DNA of 64,000 nucleotides, taken from the NCBI GenBank assembly GCA_024709145.1, contig JANJXG010000023.1, forward strand, positions 1 through 64,000, in the 5' to 3' direction. Positions 17,146-25,289 of this stretch are shown one piece after another (within the stretch, counting starts at the first letter, position 1; the number at the start of each line of letters is the position of its first letter). The position numbers were made by a program, and so were the translations under genes. Below the pieces are notes generated by a model. That model was not told the origin of the DNA and searched no databases. It was given only the letters and a program-made list of their open reading frames with translations. This stretch comes from Bacteroidales bacterium (lineage in GTDB: Bacteria > Bacteroidota > Bacteroidia > Bacteroidales > F082).

Positions 17146-17260
17146 GGCACAAAATTACATTAACTTTTAACAATACTGCTATTCCCCGCTGCACCGGATG
17201 TTTCAGAATTGGTTTGACAGCCTTCAATGATGGAAAAGAATTTGAATACTTGAAAGGTTT

Positions 17261-17294
17261 TTTTTGATTTTGCTTTGAAAGAGTACTAACTTTG
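17261..17294 (+). promoter_or_regulatory. Promoter of the T9SS protein gene at 17331
   Basis: TTTTTG (17261-17266), 20 nt, TAACTTTG (17287-17294): a near-perfect Bacteroidota -33/-7 pair, about 36 nt ahead of the ATG. Confidence 0.65.
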
Positions 17295-17330
17295 ACTTCA
17301 AATTTGATTACTCACTTAAAAAAAACGTCT

Positions 17331-18431
17331 ATGAAAAAAATCTACTTTCTTTTCATTTCCATGGTCTTAGGTATGGTTCAGCTATTCGGACAGGCTGAGT
17401 TCAACACGGGCAGCATGATTGTGAACGTAAACACTTATGGCCGTGTGCGCTTGTCAACGCCTGATGCTGTGCGCCATCTTCAGCGTGCTTCCATTTTGGT
17501 TGGAACGCCATCGGGCCAGGTTTTTGATTACAACGAAGACTCTGAAGAAAACCAGGCACCGGAACTGGTCACACCACCCAGTTGGGGCGATTTCGAACTA
17601 TTCGGGTCGTTCGACAACACCTACTCTAACAATCCTCCGGATGTTTTGGTGGGTCTGAATGCTTATGGCTGGACCAACAAGACTTTTACAGTGCTCAAAT
17701 TCAATGTAAAAAACATTGGAACAACAGCCATGACTGCAACAGTGGGACTCGACATTATTCCCGAACTGGCTATGGAGTATGGTTTTGACACCGTGACTTA
17801 TGACGCTTCGACCGGTGTGGTTCGTTTTCACCGCGGAACGGATATGAATATGGGCATGAAGCTGCTTTCAACCAGTTTTACTTCACTCACTTCCTTTGAA
17901 TGGTTTGATGGCTATATGACGGATGCCGGCTATTGGGGATGGATGAATTCGGGTGGACTTCAGGCCCGGTATGTTTCGAATACAGCTGATGGCCCGGTAA
18001 CAATCACAGCGCAAGCACCAGAAGTGATTAACCCAAATGAAACGATGGATGTGTACTATGCCTTTGCCCTTGGCACCAATCAATCAGCGATGCTTGCAGC
18101 CATTGCTGAAGCCCAACAGAAATTTGATGATCTTTTCAGTGGTTTGGGCGATATTGCAGCCAATCCCAATGCTTTGCGACTCGGCTACAACCATCCAAAT
18201 CCTTTCAACGGGCAAACCACCATCAGTTATCATCTGCCAACCGGCGGTCAGGTAACGCTGAAAGTGTTCGATCAGTTGGGCAACGAAGTGGCTGTTGCGG
18301 TGAATGCCTCACAGGCAGCCGGACTGCACAGTGTTGATTTCGATGCAACCGGAATTGCTCCCGGTATTTATTATTACACACTCATTTTCAATGAGAAACG
18401 CATCACCAACAAAATGATTATTTCGAAATAG
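17331..18431 (+). CDS. Secreted protein with T9SS type A sorting domain
   Basis: 366 residues from the ATG at 17331 (MKKIYFLFISMVLG signal, cleavage near FGQA). The body is beta-rich, of unknown family, with segments such as GYMTDAGYWGWMNSGG and PEVINPNETMDVYYAFALG that also occur in secreted surface proteins of the phylum. Residues ~285-366 form a T9SS C-terminal domain: NHPNPFNGQTTISYHLP, GQVTLKVFDQLGNEV, GLHSVDFDATGIAPGIYYYTL and the terminal KMIISK. The protein is therefore predicted to cross the outer membrane through PorV/PorU and be anchored or released. It has its own promoter and a strong terminator. Function unknown. Confidence 0.85.
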   Translation: MKKIYFLFISMVLGMVQLFGQAEFNTGSMIVNVNTYGRVRLSTPDAVRHLQRASILVGTPSGQVFDYNEDSEENQAPELVTPPSWGDFELFGSFDNTYSNNPPDVLVGLNAYGWTNKTFTVLKFNVKNIGTTAMTATVGLDIIPELAMEYGFDTVTYDASTGVVRFHRGTDMNMGMKLLSTSFTSLTSFEWFDGYMTDAGYWGWMNSGGLQARYVSNTADGPVTITAQAPEVINPNETMDVYYAFALGTNQSAMLAAIAEAQQKFDDLFSGLGDIAANPNALRLGYNHPNPFNGQTTISYHLPTGGQVTLKVFDQLGNEVAVAVNASQAAGLHSVDFDATGIAPGIYYYTLIFNEKRITNKMIISK

Positions 18432-18456
18432 CGGACTAAATTTTTATCATTAAAAC

Positions 18457-18490
18457 AAAAGACGGCTGCCGGAAATGGCAGCCGTCTTTT
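18457..18490. terminator. Bidirectional intrinsic terminator
   Basis: Perfect inverted repeat AAAAGACGGCTGCC / GGCAGCCGTCTTTT with a 6-nt loop, placed between two convergent genes (stops at 18431 and 18509). A and T runs on both sides allow termination in either direction. Confidence 0.9.
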
Positions 18491-18508
18491 GTTTACATAG
18501 CGTAAGCC

Positions 18509-19720
18509 TTAAAGCTTGATCCAAACAATTTGCATGGCGTGAGGGCTGACACCGGTCACCCAGTCTTCGAGGTTTGAGCCGTCGAGGTTTGAACGAATAA
18601 TCTTGCCGTCGGGGGCAGAATTGGAAATTTTGTATCCCCAGAACAACTTATTGCGTTTTTGGTCGATGGCAAGACCCCAGGTGGCTTTGCTGCCATAATC
18701 GCCAATTTTAGAGAGGCCTGAACCATCCAGGTTGCACATATAGATGCCATTTTCTTCGACCGGCGATGGTGTTGAACCATAAATAGCCATGTAGGCTTTT
18801 CCGGTCTCAAAATTGATTTCAAGGGCAGTTCCGTCAATATCAACCACATGTTCGGTCAGGCCACTACCATCGAGGTTTACCGACCAGTAACCACCCGTAA
18901 AATCAGTTTTATCATTTACCAGATAGATTTTCTGGGTCACCGGATCATATTGCATGTCGATGGGATATTCGGGGCGGATGCCATCAGTACTGATAAATAC
19001 CTCAGCGTTACTGCCATCAAGGTTGCATCGGTAGATGCCACCAGGTCGGCCCCAATAGAGTTTATCGCCAATCACCATAAGGGCTTCGGGTGAGTCAACG
19101 ATTTCTTGTCCGGGAACAGTTACGTCAAGGATTTTCTGTGGATTTTTACCGTCCGCATCGAAGCTGTAAATCACACCAAGGCTGTAATCAGAGACAAACA
19201 CTTTGCGTGAAGCCGAATCGGCTACAATGCCATAAGGCCGCGAGAAAGTAACAGCTTCAAAATCCTGCACAATGGGGGCTTCATCGTTCAGTACAACAAA
19301 ATGTGCCCCGCCGCCCGATGGGCTTCTGGAGGTAAAATAAAGCACTTGTGACTGACCGGCAAGGGGGTCTTTTACATTCACAGCAAGTGTTTTGACGGTG
19401 GTATTGTAGTGAACATCGTTCACCGGCGTACAGGTGAGTTTAACGGAGTAAATCCCCGGGGTCTCAAACTGTATCACAGGATTTTCAAGGGTAGAAGTGA
19501 TGCCATTGCCAAAATCCCAGAGGTAACTTTTCGCATTGAGCGACTTATTGGTAACAGTGATCTCGCAGGGCGCATTGCCGTTGTTCGACAAAGTGAAGGT
19601 GAAATCGGCCTGTGTGCTGGCAGGCGGGTTGCCAAGTTCATACTTTTCACAGGCAGTTATCCCTAAAAATAAAGGAATAACGAGCAGAATATTCAGGATT
19701 GTATTTTTCATTGTATTCAT
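18509..19720 (-). CDS. PKD-domain / beta-propeller lipoprotein (probable surface partner of SusCD)
   Basis: 403 residues. Signal with lipobox ITAC (C24). Residues ~35-115 form a PKD domain (KSYLWDFGNGITSTLENP, IQFETPGIYSVKL). Residues ~125-403 form a six-bladed-propeller-like region of YWTD/NHL type with repeated NLDGSN/NLDGSG strands (CNLDGSNAEV, VNLDGSGLTE, CNLDGSGLSK, SNLDGSNLED). It is the last gene of the cyanophycinase-SusCD operon, 6 nt after susD, the position usually held by SusE-like surface glycan or substrate-binding lipoproteins. A role in binding the target polymer at the cell surface is inferred from position. A terminator follows. Confidence 0.82.
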   Translation of the reverse strand: MNTMKNTILNILLVIPLFLGITACEKYELGNPPASTQADFTFTLSNNGNAPCEITVTNKSLNAKSYLWDFGNGITSTLENPVIQFETPGIYSVKLTCTPVNDVHYNTTVKTLAVNVKDPLAGQSQVLYFTSRSPSGGGAHFVVLNDEAPIVQDFEAVTFSRPYGIVADSASRKVFVSDYSLGVIYSFDADGKNPQKILDVTVPGQEIVDSPEALMVIGDKLYWGRPGGIYRCNLDGSNAEVFISTDGIRPEYPIDMQYDPVTQKIYLVNDKTDFTGGYWSVNLDGSGLTEHVVDIDGTALEINFETGKAYMAIYGSTPSPVEENGIYMCNLDGSGLSKIGDYGSKATWGLAIDQKRNKLFWGYKISNSAPDGKIIRSNLDGSNLEDWVTGVSPHAMQIVWIKL

Positions 19721-19726
19721 TGTTAA

Positions 19727-21064
19727 TCAATAACCTGGGTTTTGCTGCATTTTTTTATTTGTTTGCATTTCGCTGAGTGGTATAGGGAACAGGGTAAACT
19801 TAGGATCGATTGCAAGTACATCGACAGCACGTCCGGTGCGCACGAGGTCGTTCCAGCGGTGGCCCTCAAAGGCAAACTCAAGCCGACGTTCGTTTTCGAT
19901 GGCCAGTTTCAATGAAGGGATGTCGGCGGCCTCAGTATCCGGCAAGCCAGCGCGATTCCTGATTATGTTGAGGTTGTTTTGAATTGCTGCCACATCACCA
20001 TTTGTATAAGCAAGTGCTTCGGCCTGAATGAGGTACATTTCGGCAAGGCGCAAAACATACACGCGGTCGACACCCCCTGACACATCGTTGTATTTGGAAC
20101 CGTAAGGATTGTTTTTCTCATCGAAACGAATGGTGGAACCCAATCGCTGGTCGGCGGGATCAAAAGCTGCGATCAAAGCTGCCGAAGGAGCAACTTCATA
20201 TCTTCCGTTGAGGTCGCGGGTGTAGTAATACTGAGCCAGCCTGTTAAAGTTTTGAATGTCATAAACGATTTCAAAAATAGATTCACTGCTGTTGACAGCC
20301 GGATCAAAAAGTTCGGCATAGGTAGTTGCCAATCCGGGTAGAAAAGCAATCACATCCGACGCCATTTGCCTCGCTTTGGCAGCAAAAGCAGCATCGTTGG
20401 TGGCATGAAACTGGGTGAGATAAATCCGTGCAAGCAAGGCCTTGGCGCTTGTGCTGTTGGCTCTTCCCACTGTGCCCGTATGCGTGAGCAAATCAATTGA
20501 AGCCTCCAGATCACTGATTACACCGGCATAAACCTCTGTCAGGCTGCTTTTAGGCAAATCAATGTTGCTGAGGTCGAGGGTAGGCTCAATCCGGAGCGGT
20601 ACACCACCGAAATAGTTGGCAAGATAAGCGTGCATCAGAGCCCGGATAAACAAGGCTTCACCCTGTACACTGTTTTTGCCGGATGGAGATCCGTATGGTA
20701 TTTGCGGCAATTTATAAAGGATATTATTAACCCTGTTGATCACATCATAAGCAGCGCTCCACATGCCATCGGTAATGGCATTGTCGGCAGGGATTGGCTT
20801 ATTGGGAATCTGGCCATAATCCTGAGTTGTTCCGGTCCACACCAGGTTATCCGCAGCCAGGTCTGCGATGATAGCGGCATTCCGGCCATAGAGGCCAACA
20901 GCCTGCAAACCGCTGTAGGCACCAATAATGGCCCTTTCGACCCCGGTGCTGTCTTTAAGTGCAATATCGCTTGATACAGAGGCTGATGGATTGACTTCCA
21001 ATACTTTATTACAGGAAGAAATCAGCGTGGATAAAGCCAGGAGCAGAAATATTAATTTTTTCAT
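19727..21064 (-). CDS. SusD/RagB-family outer-membrane lipoprotein
   Basis: 445 residues from ATG 21064 (MKKLIFLLLALSTLISSC, lipid cysteine 18); an ATG at 21073 (MNDMKK) is an alternative. SusD features: CNKVLEVNPSASVS directly after the lipobox, IIGAYSGLQAV, MWSAAYDVINRVNNIL, the TPR-like ALFIRALMHAYLANYFGGVPL, and the C-terminal YVLRLAEMYLIQAEA and ENERRLEFAFEGHRWNDLVRTGR. SusD proteins cap the SusC barrel and capture substrate. The gene follows susC by about 10-19 nt and precedes the PKD lipoprotein by 6 nt. Neighbouring cyanophycinases suggest a peptide-like rather than a glycan substrate. Confidence 0.95.
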   Translation of the reverse strand: MKKLIFLLLALSTLISSCNKVLEVNPSASVSSDIALKDSTGVERAIIGAYSGLQAVGLYGRNAAIIADLAADNLVWTGTTQDYGQIPNKPIPADNAITDGMWSAAYDVINRVNNILYKLPQIPYGSPSGKNSVQGEALFIRALMHAYLANYFGGVPLRIEPTLDLSNIDLPKSSLTEVYAGVISDLEASIDLLTHTGTVGRANSTSAKALLARIYLTQFHATNDAAFAAKARQMASDVIAFLPGLATTYAELFDPAVNSSESIFEIVYDIQNFNRLAQYYYTRDLNGRYEVAPSAALIAAFDPADQRLGSTIRFDEKNNPYGSKYNDVSGGVDRVYVLRLAEMYLIQAEALAYTNGDVAAIQNNLNIIRNRAGLPDTEAADIPSLKLAIENERRLEFAFEGHRWNDLVRTGRAVDVLAIDPKFTLFPIPLSEMQTNKKMQQNPGY

Positions 21065-21083
21065 GTCATTCATTTTTTTAGGA

Positions 21084-23990
21084 TTAAAGTCCAAGATTGA
21101 TTCCAACCATGATAGTTCGCGATTGTGGATAAGTGAAGAAATCGGTTCCCATCACCACATTGTCGTTGCTGTAATAATTCACTTCAGGGTCCATGCCTGT
21201 GTAGGCGGTAAAGGTGAAGAGATTTTGTCCGGAGACGTAAATTCTGGCCGTTTTAAGCTTCACAGGTTTCAGCAGTTGCTGCGGGAAGTTATAGCCCAAT
21301 GTCACGCTTTTAATGCGCATAAACGAGCCATTTTCGATAAAACGCGATGATTTGAGCTGATCACCTTCTTTGGGGATATCGGTAACATCGCCTGGTTGTT
21401 TCCATCGATCGGCCATAAATGCCAGTTGGTTGTCCTCGCCTATTCCCGATGCCAGGTAAATATTGGTTCCGTTGAAAATGTCATTTCCTGCCACACCTTG
21501 GAGGAAAATGGAGAGGTCGAAATTTTTGAAGCCAAAAGAATTGGTGATGCCAAAGGTGAAATCAGGATTCGGGTTACCGATTTTTTTGCGGTCATCAGCC
21601 GTGATTTCCCCATCGTTGTTCAGATCTTCGTACACCAGTTTGCCGGTTGTAGGGTCAACCCCAAGACAAACATATCCGAAGAAAATCCCGGTAGGTTCTC
21701 CTTCCTGCACCCTGTTTCCGCCGCGACCCTGATCGTCGATGGGCTGGCCTTCGTAAAGGCTGAGAACTTTGTTGCGGTTGGCGGCAAAGTTGATGGAAGT
21801 ATTCCAGGTAAAATCACTTTGAATGTTTTGTGTGTTGAGCAACAATTCGATTCCCTTATTTTCGAGTTCACCAATGTTTGAAGTAATGGTGGTGTATCCT
21901 GTTGAAGGAGGTAAAGGTCTGTCGAGCAGCAGATCGCGGGTGTGATTATAATACAGGTCGGCCACCAGACTGATGCGATCTTCAAACAAGCCGAGATCGA
22001 AGCCAAAACCAGTTTGCAAGGTTGTTTCCCATTTCAGGTCGGGATTGGGAAGTTGGGTTGGCGCAATACCCGGACGCTGACCATAGTTAAACCCGCCGCC
22101 GTAAAGACCAAGAGAAGCAAAATCGCCGATGCCGTCGTTGCCGGTCATCCCAACACTGGCGCGCAACTTGAGTTCGCTTACTGCTTCAGCATTTTTCATA
22201 AACGACTCTTCATTCACGCGCCAGGCTACCGATGCAGCCGGGAAATAACCATAGCGGTTGTTTTTTCCAAACTTTGAGGAGCCATCGGCCCGTGCGGTGA
22301 GGGTAAAGATGTATTTGTATTTGTAATTGTATTTGAACTGACCGAAATAAGAATTCATGCCCCGTTCGAGTCCATAAGCCGAAGCGGCCCTGATGGTTCC
22401 GGCTGAGGTGATGTATTCGAAGTTTTCATTTGGAAAATCAATGGCTTCAATATAGGTGTTTCTTCTGGCGTATTTTTCAAGACTATAGCCTGCAAGTGCT
22501 TCAAAGTGATGGGTTTTGTCGATCGATTTCATGTATTGCAGCACATTGTTGGTGATCAGGTTACTCACATAAGAAGTTCCTTCAATGCCCAGACCATTGT
22601 ATTTCAGCCCCTGAGCCACGGTGATTGGGTCATATTCGTGTTCGCGGAGCAGGTATTGATCGGCACCCCATTTGCTGGTAAAAGTAAACCCGTTCAGGAA
22701 TTTATATTCCAGGAAAATATTGCCGTTGTTACGGTTAGTAAAAGCCTGGTTGATGGTATGATCGATGATCGCCACCGGGTTGGCATAAGGGCCATCTTCA
22801 TTGTAAGTTCCGTCTGGATTAAAAACAGGATAGATGGCCGGAATAGAAAGAGCATTCGGGAGCGGGCCATAAAGGGTTTGGTCGCCTTCCACACGGTCGT
22901 TTTTCGAATAGCTCATCATGATACTGGCACCGATAGTGAGGTTGTCGAGGAGTTTGTGATCGATGTTCAGACGGCCTGTGTATCTGTCGAAACGGGTCGA
23001 TTTAACAGTACCATCCTGAATGAAGTAATTACCCGAAATAAACATCCTTGTCTTGTCGTTGCCGCTGCTCACCGAAAATTCGGTGTTTGAAGTAGGGGCA
23101 GTTTGCAGAATTTCTTTCATCCAATCGGTATCAACACCCTGCACATTGGTACCCTTGTATTCGTTCCATTGGGCAGCATTCATCAGTTTTGGCAAACGTT
23201 CGGCGGGCAGAGTCTGCCAACCGTAAGAAGAACTGAGGGTGACGCTGGTTTTTTGATATCCTCCTTTTTTGGTAGTGATCAGCATAACACCGTTTGAAGC
23301 TCTGGCACCATATATAGCTGTGGCCGATGCATCTTTGAGAAAAGTAATTGATTCGATATCGTTGGGGTTGATGTCGGAAAGGGCATCGATTTCCTGGCCG
23401 CTGTAGCCAATTTGGCCAAAGCTGCCAGTGATGACTGGCATACCATCTACCACAACGAGAGGTTGATTGGTAGCATTGATAGAGCTTCCGCCTCTGAGCT
23501 TGATCGAGTTTTGTCCGCCCGGGGTTCCAGAGTTGATGTTAATGGTAACACCGGCAGCCTTGCCCTGAAGTACCCCTTCGATGGTTCGCATCGGGGCATA
23601 TTTCAGCTCATCCTCTCTGACGACGCCTACCGAATTGGAAATGAGTTTTTTACTTGAAGTGCTGTACCCAACGACCACTACTTCGCCGAGGTCGATTTTG
23701 TTTTCCTGCATTACCACATTGATCATCATTCGCTTGTTAACAGGCAATTCGAGGGGTTGCATTCCCACGTAGCTGAACAGCAGGGTGGCGTCAGCAGGGG
23801 CTTGGAGTTTGTAAACACCGTCGAGGTCGGTGGTTGTTCCCTGGGTAGTACCTTTCACCTGTACGGTTACACCGGGAATCGGCTGTTTGTCAGCCGCAGA
23901 AGTGACCGTTCCGGTGACAGTAACCGACTGGGAAAAAGCCGAGCCAATGAACAATGTCAGGACGAGAATCAATAAGACATTTTTTTTCAT
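21084..23990 (-). CDS. SusC/RagA-family TonB-linked outer-membrane transporter
   Basis: 968 residues from the ATG at 23990 (MKKNVLLILVLTLFIGSAFS signal). Order: carboxypeptidase-regulatory-like domain (~22-100, VTVTGTVTSAADKQPIPGV..LQAPADATLLFSYVGM), linker with LGEVVVVGYSTSSKK (SusC TonB-box-like), plug (~120-235: LQGKAAGV, IKLRGGSSINATNQPLVVVDG, SITFLKDASATAIYGARASNGV), then the 22-strand barrel ending in a C-terminal aromatic strand. It imports oligomers with TonB energy together with SusD. At 968 residues it is on the compact side for SusC. It lies 25 nt behind the cyanophycinase stop, in the same operon. Confidence 0.95.
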   Translation of the reverse strand: MKKNVLLILVLTLFIGSAFSQSVTVTGTVTSAADKQPIPGVTVQVKGTTQGTTTDLDGVYKLQAPADATLLFSYVGMQPLELPVNKRMMINVVMQENKIDLGEVVVVGYSTSSKKLISNSVGVVREDELKYAPMRTIEGVLQGKAAGVTININSGTPGGQNSIKLRGGSSINATNQPLVVVDGMPVITGSFGQIGYSGQEIDALSDINPNDIESITFLKDASATAIYGARASNGVMLITTKKGGYQKTSVTLSSSYGWQTLPAERLPKLMNAAQWNEYKGTNVQGVDTDWMKEILQTAPTSNTEFSVSSGNDKTRMFISGNYFIQDGTVKSTRFDRYTGRLNIDHKLLDNLTIGASIMMSYSKNDRVEGDQTLYGPLPNALSIPAIYPVFNPDGTYNEDGPYANPVAIIDHTINQAFTNRNNGNIFLEYKFLNGFTFTSKWGADQYLLREHEYDPITVAQGLKYNGLGIEGTSYVSNLITNNVLQYMKSIDKTHHFEALAGYSLEKYARRNTYIEAIDFPNENFEYITSAGTIRAASAYGLERGMNSYFGQFKYNYKYKYIFTLTARADGSSKFGKNNRYGYFPAASVAWRVNEESFMKNAEAVSELKLRASVGMTGNDGIGDFASLGLYGGGFNYGQRPGIAPTQLPNPDLKWETTLQTGFGFDLGLFEDRISLVADLYYNHTRDLLLDRPLPPSTGYTTITSNIGELENKGIELLLNTQNIQSDFTWNTSINFAANRNKVLSLYEGQPIDDQGRGGNRVQEGEPTGIFFGYVCLGVDPTTGKLVYEDLNNDGEITADDRKKIGNPNPDFTFGITNSFGFKNFDLSIFLQGVAGNDIFNGTNIYLASGIGEDNQLAFMADRWKQPGDVTDIPKEGDQLKSSRFIENGSFMRIKSVTLGYNFPQQLLKPVKLKTARIYVSGQNLFTFTAYTGMDPEVNYYSNDNVVMGTDFFTYPQSRTIMVGINLGL

Positions 23991-24015
23991 TTTTTGGTTT
24001 ATTATGGTTAGTAAA

Positions 24016-25278
24016 TCAATCATGCAATGGGGTCAAATCAACCGTTACTGTCTTAAGACTTAGGCTCATATTCAACAGCGTATAGGTTCGCCGGCCATTT
24101 TGGGAATCCCGGCCAAAAGCCTTGCTTTGTCCGGTTTTGGCAAGGCTGATTAAAAAGGCGTTGTTGTGAGTGTAAAAATTGAGGCTGGAAACAGTTGTGG
24201 CATGCTGATTGTCCATCAGGTGGCGTGTGGCCAATCGCAGGAACGAAGGAGCTGCCGCAAACATCCCGCCCGGGAAAGGTTCCGCAGTGTCAAATTTCTC
24301 TTTCCCCTTGAGATCCGACTTGCCGGGGGCAGGCACAACGGTGTGATCCAGAAAACTGTAAGTATCACCCGATTCAAGGTAATGGACAGCAAGATCATTC
24401 ACCGATGTAAGGGTGTCCATCATGGAAAATACAGCTTTTTTTGCATCAAAAATGGTGACCCCGGCAGCGCCGGCCACTATCATTTTATCTTCTTTTCCAT
24501 AATAGACAAGGGCGGTATTTTCGTCAATTCCAAAAGCCATGGGCTGAGCTGTGTATGCCATTGCTACGATGAGCCTGCCTGTTCGTGAACGGGCATGGAA
24601 ATGCTGATCGACCAATCCATGCGGAAAAAATCCCAGGCCTTTCGTAAGAAGAACACCCTGGTGATCAGGCAGATCTTCACCGGGCCGGCTTGTTTTGGCA
24701 CCATAAATGAGGGCATCCATGCTGTTTCCGTTTCCGATCATGGGGTCGCTCATGATTGCAGCACCTGCGCTGGTGCCTCCAACGAGGCCCCCCTTCTCAA
24801 ACATATCCCACACTGCATCAAGCACTGCAGTGCGGCTGCCATCAGGCAGATAAAGCGTTTTGATGATGCGAAGCTGGTCACCACCAGAAAACCAAACACA
24901 ATGGCTTTGTCTGACTATGTCGGCAAGGGCTTCATCGTTTCCGTTATGAAGCCATGTGGCTTCGTTAACATCAAGGGTACTGTCGTCGTCTTCAATCGCC
25001 ACCGGGATCAGGTGGATGTTTTCAGGCTTTGCTCCAAAGCGTTGCAAACCCATACTGAAATAAGCAAAAGTTTGCGCTGCTACGCCACTGGCAGCCGGAA
25101 TAACCGAGATGACAGCCTGCTCAGCTCCACCGGACAGTCTGAGAATTTCTTCAAAAATTTCTTTGTTATCACTTTCAAGGCCACCACCAACAATCATCAG
25201 GTTGCCCTGTGCTGAAGCGGACCGGGGAAGCAGGAAGGTGGAATAAAGCAAAAACAGCCATACAAGATTCCTGGTCAT
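24016..25278 (-). CDS. Secreted cyanophycinase-like S51 peptidase
   Basis: 420 residues with an N-terminal signal (LVWLFLLYSTFLLPRSASAQ). Peptidase S51 features are intact: LMIVGGGLES, VWFSGGDQ (Q135), LVGGTSAGAAIM (nucleophile S170), GLVDQHFHARSR (H226) and AFGIDENTALV (E253), i.e. the Ser-His-Glu set of cyanophycinase CphB. The GLGFFPHGLVDQHF stretch and GIDE are diagnostic of cyanophycinase rather than of the smaller peptidase E. The ~100-residue C-terminal tail has no recognised domain. The predicted reaction is cleavage of cyanophycin to beta-Asp-Arg dipeptides. It sits 11 nt after the second S51 gene and 25 nt before susC. Confidence 0.92.
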   Translation of the reverse strand: MTRNLVWLFLLYSTFLLPRSASAQGNLMIVGGGLESDNKEIFEEILRLSGGAEQAVISVIPAASGVAAQTFAYFSMGLQRFGAKPENIHLIPVAIEDDDSTLDVNEATWLHNGNDEALADIVRQSHCVWFSGGDQLRIIKTLYLPDGSRTAVLDAVWDMFEKGGLVGGTSAGAAIMSDPMIGNGNSMDALIYGAKTSRPGEDLPDHQGVLLTKGLGFFPHGLVDQHFHARSRTGRLIVAMAYTAQPMAFGIDENTALVYYGKEDKMIVAGAAGVTIFDAKKAVFSMMDTLTSVNDLAVHYLESGDTYSFLDHTVVPAPGKSDLKGKEKFDTAEPFPGGMFAAAPSFLRLATRHLMDNQHATTVSSLNFYTHNNAFLISLAKTGQSKAFGRDSQNGRRTYTLLNMSLSLKTVTVDLTPLHD

Positions 25279-25289
25279 AAGAGAATGTT

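Noticed and set aside
22506-23090. 194-codon plus-strand open frame within susC
   Set aside because: Shadow of the SusC coding frame, no recognisable motif, no promoter.
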